A stretch of DNA of 64,000 nucleotides from DAISJM01 sp036821485. Lineage in GTDB: Bacteria > Verrucomicrobiota > Kiritimatiellia > CAIQIC01 > JAGNIJ01. The notes under the pieces were generated by a model, which was not told the origin of the DNA, did no database searches, and worked only from the letters and a program-made list of their open reading frames with translations. Within the stretch, counting starts at the first letter, position 1. The number at the start of each line of letters is the position of its first letter. The position numbers and the translations under genes were made by a program. The DNA is taken from the NCBI GenBank assembly GCA_036821485.1, contig DAISJM010000013.1, positions 1-64,000 on the forward strand, read 5' to 3'. This document shows positions 51,249 through 59,605 of the stretch, one piece after another.

Positions 51249-54200
51249 ATGTACCTAAGATCATCTTCTGTGTCCGCGATTGAGAGCGCTCACAATCATG
51301 GCGGCTGGTGCTTGCGTGACGGTGTCGAAGGAGTCCGTTCCGGTCGTCACGCGGGGCAGGGGCTCGCGGGTGCGATGCTTGCGCTGTGTCTGTCGGCAAT
51401 GCTCTGTTTCCCGGCCAGCGGCGAAATGCTGGATGATTTCGAAGGAACTTCCCTGGTGGCGAGTTGGTGGGGTGCGGATTCGGTCGCGCCATTCGTCTAC
51501 ACGCTCGGGTTCGCGGACACGGGGCATGTTCACTCCGGCGCAGCTTCGCTCCGGATCGATTTCAACAAAGCAAACGACACCAACAGCCCGTACAGCTTCC
51601 TGGCAGCGAGCGGCCTCTATAACCTCAGCAACTTCGACTACCTCTCGTTCTGGGTCTACAACACAGGTCAAGTTCTCAACATCAAAGTGCGCCTCGAGGA
51701 TGACGCCGGCAATCCGTGGGAGACGGATTGGGCAAGCATCTGGCCGATGACGAAGACGGCGTCAGCGGACTGGGAAAATCTCATGGTGGATCTCACCCGC
51801 GGTTTTTCCGCGACGAGCGTCAATTGGAAGGCGATCCGGAATATCATGCTCATGGTTTCGCCCGGCGATGTGACGAACCGCGGCACGTTCTGGCTGGATG
51901 ATGTGGCAGTGACGCGTGCACCGAACGGTGCAGCGTTGGAGCCGTTTGAGAGCGACTTCTACGGATGGTCGGGTGGCGGCGCCTTCACGAACCTGAGCTT
52001 GTCGACCGCCCAATTCCAGAACAGCGGCACACCGACCAGTCTCGGGCAGCAGTCGTTGAAGATCACATGGCCTGCCAAGGGGGAGAACTACGACAACTTC
52101 ATCTACACGCCGAATCACGATCCCAATGCGCCGGCGGGACGGGTCGGCATGTACACCAACCTGACGCTCTACAAGAACAAGCTGATCGAGCTTTGGGTGA
52201 AGAGCACGACGGACAACAACTTCCCCATCCTGATGAAGCTCAGCGGCGCCAAAGGCACGAACGATCTCGGGGTCACCCCTCAGTATTACACTGGCGCGGG
52301 TGCCTGGCAGAAACTGATGTGGGCCTTTGATTCGTACACCAACATCGCGGCGACACTGCAGACCGTGTGGATATTCCCGTATCCGGGTCTGGCCGATAAT
52401 GGCGGCACGATGTACATCGACAACCTTGGGCTTGCGACCGGCTCCACCTCTGTCGGCGTCGGGCCGGTACTGCCGCTGGCCCCGACCGGGTTTGTTTCCA
52501 CCGCCGGGACGCCGGACGAAGACGGGCAGTATGCGTTGCGCTGGTCGGCCGTGGCCGGCGCCACGAACTACGTCCTTCAGCAGGACACGAACGTCAACTT
52601 CACGAATCCGGTCACCACGTCGACGACGGGCCTGTCGGTGAGCGTGTCGATGAACCCCGTGAGTGGGGACGGCACGTACTATTACCGCGTCCGTTCCGTG
52701 GTGCAGAGCAGCGCGGGGACTTTCACGGCGCCGCTCAGCGTGCGCGTTCACCAGTTTCCCGAAGCCGACCGCCGCCGCGATGTGATCACCGATTTCGATT
52801 CGCTGGGGCAGGTGATGGCGTGGTGGGGCAGCGATCCGGCCGAGCCGTGGGTGTACCAGCAGGACTTCCAGAGCACCGAACATGTGCATTCCGGCGAGCG
52901 TGCGATGAAGGTGACCTTCAACAAGGCCAACGAGGTGCGGGTTACCGAAGGCGGTCAGACCTACACGAATGCCTACAGTTTCTTCTCGCTGAGCGGCTCG
53001 TTCAACTTCCTGAACTTCGACTACCTCTCGTTCTGGGTTTACAACACGGGTACGCCGCTGCGGATCAAGATTCGCCTCGAGCAGGCGGGCGATTTCAGCA
53101 AGGCGTGGGAGACGGACTGGGCGGCGATTTTCCCGCAGATGACGACAGGGCAGGCGGACTGGGAGAACCTCTGCATCGATCTGTCGCGCGCGTTCTTCGG
53201 TCACTTCAACGGCGACATCGATCTGACGAAGGTTGGCCAGATCATGTTCATGATTGAGCCGGGCAGCGAGACGGCAACGGGTGAGTTCTGGATGGACGAC
53301 ATCTCGCTGGAGCGCGCGGCCCACAGCGCGCCGTTGGACGTGTTTGAGTCGGACTTCTACGGCTGGGCATCGGGTGCGCCGTTCGTCATCACCAACACGA
53401 CGGAGGCCTGCTTCAACGACGGCGGCGTGTACGGGCTGGGGCAGCGCTCGATGAAGATATCGTGGGGTGCCAAGGCCAAGAGCTTCTCGAACATCACGTA
53501 CGAGCCCGCGCACGATACGAACAGCGCGCCGCTGGGCCGGGTTGGGAATCATCCGAATTTCGGCATCGACGGTCACAACACGATCGAGCTGCGGATGAAG
53601 AGTTCGACGGATGCCACGATCCCGTTCCTGTTGAAGTTTGACGATGCCGATGTGGGATACCAGACCTACACCGGCAGCGGAGCGTGGCAGAACGTCCGAT
53701 GGGAATTCGACACGGTGGCGGGCAAGACGAACGTCGGCAAGTTGTACCTGATCCCGTACCCGAACATGGCGGATGACGGCGGCGTGATGTATGTGGACGA
53801 TCTTAACTTGGCAGGCGGGACGATCCCCGTCGTGCCTTATTCGCCCTCGTGGCTTTGGACGACCGCGAAATCACCGGACAGCGACGGCAGCTACGAGTTT
53901 CGTTGGGAAGCGGTTCCCGGAGTCGCGTACTACGATTTCGAGGTGGATGAGGATCCGAACTTCGGGTCGCCTGTGGTGGTGCGGACGAACGTCACCCGCA
54001 TCGCGATCGCCAAGAATCCGCAGACCGGGGCGGGAACGTGGTACTACCGCGTCCGCTCGGTCATCGGGGCCAACGAGGGCACGTTTGGTGCGCCGATGCG
54101 CGTGACAGTGGCCTATCAACCGTCGGCCCAGCTTGCCTATGAGAATCTGGACACGTTCGACGGTGTGAAGCAGGTTGCCTTCTGGTGGGCGAACGACCCA

Positions 54201-57200
54201 TCGGCGCCATACGCCTACACGCTGGATTTCGGCAGCACGCAGCATGTGCATTCCGGCGTGGTGGCGCTCAAGGTGGACTACAACAAGAACAACGATGTGA
54301 ACGTCTACAGCTTCATGTCGGCCGCGGGTCTGTTCAACTTCCGGAACCAGGACTACCTCAGCTTCTGGGTCTACAACGATGGCAGCCCGCTGAAGTTCCG
54401 CATCCGGCTCGAGGACAATTCGGGTGGCTACTTCGAATCGGGCTGGGCGGGCATTGAGCCGCAGACCCGGACGCCGGAGGCCGACTGGGAGAACCTGGTG
54501 TTTGATCTGAGCCGCACCTACGACGCAGACAGCATCGACATGAGCGCTGTATCGCAGATCATCTTCATGGTGGCGCCGGAGGATGGTACGAATTCCGGTA
54601 CCTTCTGGATGGATGACGTCCAGCTCCAGCGTGCCCCCAACAGTGCACCCATCGAGCCCTTCGAATCCGATCTTTACGGTTGGAACGGTTCGTCTTCTTT
54701 CACGATGGAGTTGTCCTCCGAGGCCCGCCACAACGACGGCACACGGCTTGGCATCGGCCAGCGTTCGCTGCGCGTCGAGTGGCGGGCCTCGGAGGACAAC
54801 TCCAGCATCCAGTACGATCCGGGGCACGATACGAACGCCGCGCCGCTTGGCCGCATCGGGAACTACCGGAACTTCACGGCCGGCAGCAACACGCTGATCG
54901 AGGCGTGGTTCATGAGTCCGACGGAGTTCGACATGCCTATCCTTCTGAAGCTCGACAATGCGGATGTCGGGACACAGCACTATACGGGCGAGGGCGCGTG
55001 GGAGAAGCTGACGTGGGACATCTCGGGCGTGATGGGCGCCACCAATGTCGGGCTACTGTACTTCCTTCCGTATCCGAATCATGCAGAGTCGAACGGCGTT
55101 TTCTATGTGGATGATATTAACTTCGCGGGGGGGACACCCTGGCAGGCACCGGTCCCCCCGACCGCGCTTGACGCGGGTTACCCCTCCGCGGAGGGTTCCT
55201 TCACGCTCACCTGGGCCCCGGCGCCCAACGTGAGCGGATACCAGGTGTTGGAGGCGGACAACGCCGATTTCGGGTCGGCACGGGTCTTCTACACGACCGG
55301 CTACTCGATGAGCTTTACGCATAGTCCGACGAACGAGGGTGGGACATGGTACTACCGGGTTCGGTCGTATGAAGTCGTGAATGGGGTGACGAATGTCAGT
55401 TCATACAGCACCGCCGTCTCCGCCTACATCCCGCGGTTGGACGGAACGCTTGGACAGGTCGAGAACAAGTCCTACGACACGATGTGCGCCGAGGTGGACA
55501 ACATCAACGTCCCGCTCTGGCACACAAACACCAGCGCATACCGGATCACGGTGACGCACCCGGAGTATTTCCCCGTCACGATCAACGAGCGGGGCGCCGA
55601 TTTTGACGACTGTGACTTTACCGACCGCAATATCTGGCGGCTCGGTACAAACGACGGGTCCTCGGCCGAGTTCCGGCAGTCGGGCTACGTGGACGGCGAT
55701 GTGTACTACGCGCTGGACAATCCCACTGCCGGGCTCGACGAGGTATGGTCGGCTTTCCCCGCGGCGCTGGACAGTTCGGTGATGAAGACCCAGATCATCG
55801 TCTTCACCGCCGAGGAGATCAGCGACGTGAATCTGGAGCCCAAGATCGGGTCACGGCTGACGGTGACCATGCGTGCCGTGACAGGAACGCTGGACGTGCG
55901 GCTGGTGATCGGCAACGGGAGCACGTGGACCGTGGTCAGCAACCAGGTCTTCGATGCCGCCCATCTCTCGAGGCAGTGGAACACGCCCGATTTCTTCTGG
56001 TCGGGTGCGGTGGATGCCAACCGGCTACGGCTGGAAGTTGTGACAGCGGCGCAGGGCGGCCAGACCACGACGGGTGCGCGAGGCGATTACGACTCAGTCG
56101 AGCTTTGGAAGCGTGACGAGCGCGGTGAGTTTCCGCCGACGCTGCTCTACGACGACGGCAACATCATCGTGGAGGCGATCGACATCGACTTCTGGTGGCG
56201 CGCGCCGGACGGCATGACGGTGGTGACACCGCAGGGGACGGCGACAAACGTCGAATACTTCCGCATCGTCAAGCGGGTGTCTGATTCCAACACCGTGGAG
56301 TACTCGCAAGTGTTCGTGATGTACGAAGACGGTAATGTCCGGTTGTTGCCGCATCCGCCGGCGGGCGTGGACTGGACGCCGTTCGGCGCCTCCGTGATTC
56401 TCGGGCCGACGGTCGAGGGGCCGCGGCCCTTCGCGGGGATCAGCACGGTGACGGTCCATCCGAAGGACATATCGATGGATGTCGTGTACGACGACGGCGG
56501 TTCCTGCCACATGGATATGTGGGTCAACCGGGAGAAGAATGTCGTGGATGTTTCGGACATCCGCTACGACACGGCGGCGCACTCCTTCGCACGGTTCCGT
56601 TCCATGTGGGTGTATGACGGGAAGTCCGATATCGATCGCGTGGAAAGCGCGGGCGGCGTCTATCCCGTGACCCGGCACTGGGATCTGCTGCGCGGCACGT
56701 GGTGGAAGTTCTTCAAGGAGGTGCCGACGTATCACAACACCTACTGCCCTGAATTCAACATCGAGGTCACCGATCCGATCAAGGCCTTCCTGGTTCGCCA
56801 AGCGGAGACCTTCGACGCGGGCAGCAACTGCACAGTGGTGTTGCGCACCGCGGGCCGCGGTGGCGAGGCGGTCACTACCGGCGTTGAGGGTGGCGAGTTG
56901 GCGTACGACGTCTATCTCGACCGGGGCCGTCCGAATACTCACATGATCATCCGCTATGCCGACGATGACGGCGGCAACAACGGTGACTATCCCGGCAACC
57001 TTGTGCAGGTTCGTGTCGACGGCGTGTTGAAGGGGCAGGTCAACGGCATGAGTTCGGATGGATGGAACGATTTTGACATGCTTCCGTCGATCGAGCTTGG
57101 GGACCTGATGCCCGGCTGGCACACGATTCGGATCACGGTGGGCGGCGGGACGTTCGGCATGGACCTGGACGAGTTCCAGTTGATCTCCCAGCCGGAAGCG

Positions 57201-58319
57201 CTTCAGGCCCCGACTTCCGTTCTTGTCCGTCAGGCTGAATTGTACGACAGCGCCACAGATGTGGAAGTGGTGAACCGGCCGAATACGGTAGGTGGCCAGA
57301 GCATTCACATGAACGTGAACAACGCCGAGGCGAGCTACCGCATCACGCTGGGCGCGGCGGTCACTTCGGCCTACATGCGCGTGCGCTATGCCGACGATGT
57401 GGGCCCGACGATGTTGAAGGTGTTTGTGGACGGCGAACCCAAGGCGCGATTCCCGTCGCTGGACACCGGCTGGTGGGACAACTTTACCAATGCATGGGAA
57501 TTGTACATGGGGGACCTCACGCCCGGCGTGCATACCGTGAAGCTGACCTGCAGCGCAGAGACTTGGGGCATTGATGTGGATGAATTCGAACTCTATACGA
57601 AGGGTGTCCAGAATCGTGCGCCGCAGTTCAATCTGCCGACACAATTCACCGTGCCTATCCAGACGACGACCAATCTTGGAATCTACGCGTACGATGGAGA
57701 CGGCGATGAGGTGTCGGTCTCCGCGGTCAGTATTCCCGCGAATTCCGGCTTCAATGGCCGGTATCTTGCGGTCACTACCACGGTGGCCGACGTGGGGACA
57801 ACGAATCCCGCGTCGTTCACGGTGAACGACGGACGTGGCGCGACCAACAGCTTGGTCTCGGGCAGCACGAAGATCGTGGTGCCTGCGGACTGGGATGGAG
57901 ACAGCCTCCCGGACACGTGGGAGTGGAACTCGTTTGCGACGCTGGCGCTGGATGCCGAGGATGATCCGGACGGAGACGGGGCGTCCAACCTGCACGAGGA
58001 ATTGGCGGGTACCAGTCCGACATCCTCCGTCTCGGTATTCGAACTGGCGCCGGAGCCGGATCCCGTGGGCGCATCGTGTGACATCGCGGTGAGTACGCAG
58101 CCGGGCCGACTGTACGAAATCTGGGTTCTGGATGGGCCGCTTGGTTCGGGCTCGGGCTGGCGGAAGTTCGGGAGTTCTTCGAATGGCGTGGGGACGTGGC
58201 TCGAGACGAACACCGTCCCGTCACACTTCACGTTCAAGGATTACTTCACGCCGGCAACCGGTGGGGCGCTGGATTCCAGCGGCGGCCGGATGTATCGGGT
58301 CAAGACGATGAGTCCCTGA
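51249..58319 (+). CDS. Giant secreted multi-domain carbohydrate-binding-like protein
   Basis: 2356 residues from ATG 51249 (GGGGGT upstream). A late signal peptide is seen at about 38-60 (GLAGAMLALCLSAMLCFPASG), so the true start could be further in. Three tandem modules of ~452 residues start near 61, 514 and 965; each has two jelly-roll domains (DDFEGTSLVASWWG..., LEPFESDFYGWSGG...) and a fibronectin-III-like end (YYYRVRSV). From about 1401 the protein repeats the whole architecture of the 993-residue protein: SYDTMCAEVDNINVP ... FWWRAPDG ... VMYEDGNVRLLPHPP ... FFKEVPTYHNTYCPEF, two CBM35-like sandwiches, Asp loops (DWDGDSLPDTWEW, DDPDGDGASNLHEE) and a C-terminal domain. No recognised catalytic motif. 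Confidence 0.8.
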   Translation: MYLRSSSVSAIESAHNHGGWCLRDGVEGVRSGRHAGQGLAGAMLALCLSAMLCFPASGEMLDDFEGTSLVASWWGADSVAPFVYTLGFADTGHVHSGAASLRIDFNKANDTNSPYSFLAASGLYNLSNFDYLSFWVYNTGQVLNIKVRLEDDAGNPWETDWASIWPMTKTASADWENLMVDLTRGFSATSVNWKAIRNIMLMVSPGDVTNRGTFWLDDVAVTRAPNGAALEPFESDFYGWSGGGAFTNLSLSTAQFQNSGTPTSLGQQSLKITWPAKGENYDNFIYTPNHDPNAPAGRVGMYTNLTLYKNKLIELWVKSTTDNNFPILMKLSGAKGTNDLGVTPQYYTGAGAWQKLMWAFDSYTNIAATLQTVWIFPYPGLADNGGTMYIDNLGLATGSTSVGVGPVLPLAPTGFVSTAGTPDEDGQYALRWSAVAGATNYVLQQDTNVNFTNPVTTSTTGLSVSVSMNPVSGDGTYYYRVRSVVQSSAGTFTAPLSVRVHQFPEADRRRDVITDFDSLGQVMAWWGSDPAEPWVYQQDFQSTEHVHSGERAMKVTFNKANEVRVTEGGQTYTNAYSFFSLSGSFNFLNFDYLSFWVYNTGTPLRIKIRLEQAGDFSKAWETDWAAIFPQMTTGQADWENLCIDLSRAFFGHFNGDIDLTKVGQIMFMIEPGSETATGEFWMDDISLERAAHSAPLDVFESDFYGWASGAPFVITNTTEACFNDGGVYGLGQRSMKISWGAKAKSFSNITYEPAHDTNSAPLGRVGNHPNFGIDGHNTIELRMKSSTDATIPFLLKFDDADVGYQTYTGSGAWQNVRWEFDTVAGKTNVGKLYLIPYPNMADDGGVMYVDDLNLAGGTIPVVPYSPSWLWTTAKSPDSDGSYEFRWEAVPGVAYYDFEVDEDPNFGSPVVVRTNVTRIAIAKNPQTGAGTWYYRVRSVIGANEGTFGAPMRVTVAYQPSAQLAYENLDTFDGVKQVAFWWANDPSAPYAYTLDFGSTQHVHSGVVALKVDYNKNNDVNVYSFMSAAGLFNFRNQDYLSFWVYNDGSPLKFRIRLEDNSGGYFESGWAGIEPQTRTPEADWENLVFDLSRTYDADSIDMSAVSQIIFMVAPEDGTNSGTFWMDDVQLQRAPNSAPIEPFESDLYGWNGSSSFTMELSSEARHNDGTRLGIGQRSLRVEWRASEDNSSIQYDPGHDTNAAPLGRIGNYRNFTAGSNTLIEAWFMSPTEFDMPILLKLDNADVGTQHYTGEGAWEKLTWDISGVMGATNVGLLYFLPYPNHAESNGVFYVDDINFAGGTPWQAPVPPTALDAGYPSAEGSFTLTWAPAPNVSGYQVLEADNADFGSARVFYTTGYSMSFTHSPTNEGGTWYYRVRSYEVVNGVTNVSSYSTAVSAYIPRLDGTLGQVENKSYDTMCAEVDNINVPLWHTNTSAYRITVTHPEYFPVTINERGADFDDCDFTDRNIWRLGTNDGSSAEFRQSGYVDGDVYYALDNPTAGLDEVWSAFPAALDSSVMKTQIIVFTAEEISDVNLEPKIGSRLTVTMRAVTGTLDVRLVIGNGSTWTVVSNQVFDAAHLSRQWNTPDFFWSGAVDANRLRLEVVTAAQGGQTTTGARGDYDSVELWKRDERGEFPPTLLYDDGNIIVEAIDIDFWWRAPDGMTVVTPQGTATNVEYFRIVKRVSDSNTVEYSQVFVMYEDGNVRLLPHPPAGVDWTPFGASVILGPTVEGPRPFAGISTVTVHPKDISMDVVYDDGGSCHMDMWVNREKNVVDVSDIRYDTAAHSFARFRSMWVYDGKSDIDRVESAGGVYPVTRHWDLLRGTWWKFFKEVPTYHNTYCPEFNIEVTDPIKAFLVRQAETFDAGSNCTVVLRTAGRGGEAVTTGVEGGELAYDVYLDRGRPNTHMIIRYADDDGGNNGDYPGNLVQVRVDGVLKGQVNGMSSDGWNDFDMLPSIELGDLMPGWHTIRITVGGGTFGMDLDEFQLISQPEALQAPTSVLVRQAELYDSATDVEVVNRPNTVGGQSIHMNVNNAEASYRITLGAAVTSAYMRVRYADDVGPTMLKVFVDGEPKARFPSLDTGWWDNFTNAWELYMGDLTPGVHTVKLTCSAETWGIDVDEFELYTKGVQNRAPQFNLPTQFTVPIQTTTNLGIYAYDGDGDEVSVSAVSIPANSGFNGRYLAVTTTVADVGTTNPASFTVNDGRGATNSLVSGSTKIVVPADWDGDSLPDTWEWNSFATLALDAEDDPDGDGASNLHEELAGTSPTSSVSVFELAPEPDPVGASCDIAVSTQPGRLYEIWVLDGPLGSGSGWRKFGSSSNGVGTWLETNTVPSHFTFKDYFTPATGGALDSSGGRMYRVKTMSP
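51281..51294. promoter_or_regulatory. Near-palindrome matching the upstream LacI-type operator
   Basis: TGAGAGCGCTCACA shares 13 of 14 bases with the perfect palindrome TGAGAGCGCTCTCA at 46993-47006, and has one mismatched pair. It lies just inside the assigned coding start of the 2356-residue protein, or in the 5' leader if translation begins later. Its occurrence near both giant genes makes it a candidate site for the LacI regulator between them. Confidence 0.5.
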
Positions 58320-58364
58320 GGGTGTGTTGAAGCACGTGCATGCGGCGCGTGAGGAGGGAGTAAG

Positions 58365-58943
58365 GTGAAAACAACCCTGATAGTTCTTGTGGGCATACTC
58401 GCTGTGGCGGCCATTGCACAGCCGGAGGCGTTCGCCAATCTCCTCGCCAATCCGGGTTTCGAAGAACCCGTCCAGAACAACTTGTCATCGCCTCCCGAGT
58501 GGGAAGCCTACTCGACAGCGAAGATCAACTTGTCTGTCACGGAGGCCGAGCACCAGGGGGGTGTACGGTGCCTGCAGTTGTCGGCCCAGGGCGTACCACA
58601 TGCTGCCCAGGGGTTGATCCAACATCTGGATGTCGTGAGTGGTGAGAAATACACGTTCAGCGCCAGCGTGATCAACGATGCGGATGCCCCTCTGAAGGGA
58701 ACGACGTACCTCCAGTTGTGTATTGAATGGTTGGATGCGGATGGGCGCGAGGTGTCTCGCGTCTTCACCAGGCCGCAAGGCCAGGCCTTCTCCAAGAGTC
58801 GATGGACGATCCTGGAGGTGGAGAAGGTCCGTGCGCCACCCAAAGCCATACGGGCTGTAGTAGGTCTTCATCTCTATGAGGGCGAGCGGGGCGGGAAGGG
58901 CAGCCTGCTCGTGGACGATGTTCTGTTCGGTCTTGTCCCGTGA
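58365..58943 (+). CDS. Small secreted carbohydrate-binding-like protein
   Basis: 192 residues from GTG (GAGGAGGGAG upstream). Signal peptide about 1-24. The mature part is one jelly-roll: NLLANPGFEEPVQN at the start, CLQLSAQGVPHAAQGLIQHL, VVSGEKYTFSASVIND, LCIEWLDADGREVSR, and GSLLVDDVLF at the end, the CBM4/9-like pattern also seen in the 1021-residue protein. It lies 45 bases after the giant gene and seven bases before its own paralog. It probably binds a polysaccharide outside the cell; ligand unknown. Confidence 0.75.
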   Translation: MKTTLIVLVGILAVAAIAQPEAFANLLANPGFEEPVQNNLSSPPEWEAYSTAKINLSVTEAEHQGGVRCLQLSAQGVPHAAQGLIQHLDVVSGEKYTFSASVINDADAPLKGTTYLQLCIEWLDADGREVSRVFTRPQGQAFSKSRWTILEVEKVRAPPKAIRAVVGLHLYEGERGGKGSLLVDDVLFGLVP

Positions 58944-58949
58944 GGTCGC

Positions 58950-59573
58950 ATGCGTGTTCGATGGCTAGTGTTTGCAGGGCTTGTCTTGGCGGTGACTCCA
59001 TGCCTGTCGGAAGAAGTGTCGGAGGTCGGCCTTCTGGAGAATGCCGGCTTTGAGTTCTCGACCGGCGGCGGCATGCCGGAAGGATGGACGTATTACACGA
59101 CCGGTCTTGAACATGGCGGACTGGCCACGAATGCAGCATCGGGATCCCAGTGTGCCAGGCTGACAACGCAGGCCACGCCGGGAGCTTTCCAAGGCTTCTT
59201 CCAAGTCAGGCCGGTTGAGGCGGGTGTCCACTATCGGGTCACGGCCCGTGCCAAGAGCGATCCGGCTGCTCCGCTCGATACCAATGCCTACCTGCAACTG
59301 GTGGTGGAGTGGCACGATTGGGCGGGGATCGAGATCACCCGCCACTGGAGCGCCAACTTCGACGCCTCATTCTTGAATCGGCAGAGCTGGTGGATGCTGC
59401 CCGGGTTGTACGTCGCTGCTCCCGAGGGCGCCGTGGAGGGCGTTTTCGGTTTCCATCTCTTTGACGGGGCCGGCGGTTGCACGGGGACCGTACTGGTGGA
59501 TGATTTCTCGGTGGAGGTTTCGCCGGGTGCCGGGCAGTGCCTTGCCCGGCAGGATCAATCCGTTGCGCATTGA
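58950..59573 (+). CDS. Small secreted carbohydrate-binding-like protein, paralog of the preceding gene
   Basis: 207 residues with a signal peptide (about 1-20, ending PCLSE) and one CBM4/9-like jelly-roll: GLLENAGFEFSTGGGMPEGW, CARLTTQATPGAFQGFFQV, VEAGVHYRVTARAKSD, LVVEWHDWAGIEITRHW, GTVLVDDFSVEV. The fold and order match the gene before it, seven bases upstream, so the pair arose by duplication. The last 17 residues (after FSVEV) have no counterpart in the sister and are encoded by a palindrome. Confidence 0.75.
   Translation: MRVRWLVFAGLVLAVTPCLSEEVSEVGLLENAGFEFSTGGGMPEGWTYYTTGLEHGGLATNAASGSQCARLTTQATPGAFQGFFQVRPVEAGVHYRVTARAKSDPAAPLDTNAYLQLVVEWHDWAGIEITRHWSANFDASFLNRQSWWMLPGLYVAAPEGAVEGVFGFHLFDGAGGCTGTVLVDDFSVEVSPGAGQCLARQDQSVAH
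59530..59552. repeat. REP-like palindrome at the 3' end of a coding gene
   Basis: GCCGGGCA and TGCCCGGC form a perfect 8-base stem around gtgcct. It falls within the last codons of the preceding gene and provides residues that the sister gene lacks, so it appears to be an insertion. Its GCCGGG core is like the GCCGGGGC hairpin near 35.6 kb. There is no T-run, so it is not a classical terminator. Confidence 0.5.
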
Positions 59574-59605
59574 CCGACTTGGAACCGATATGGTGGACTG
59601 CTGAC

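Noticed and set aside
56094..57995. 633-codon minus-strand frame opposite the 2356-residue gene
   Set aside because: Low-complexity charged composition and no start signals; antisense shadow.
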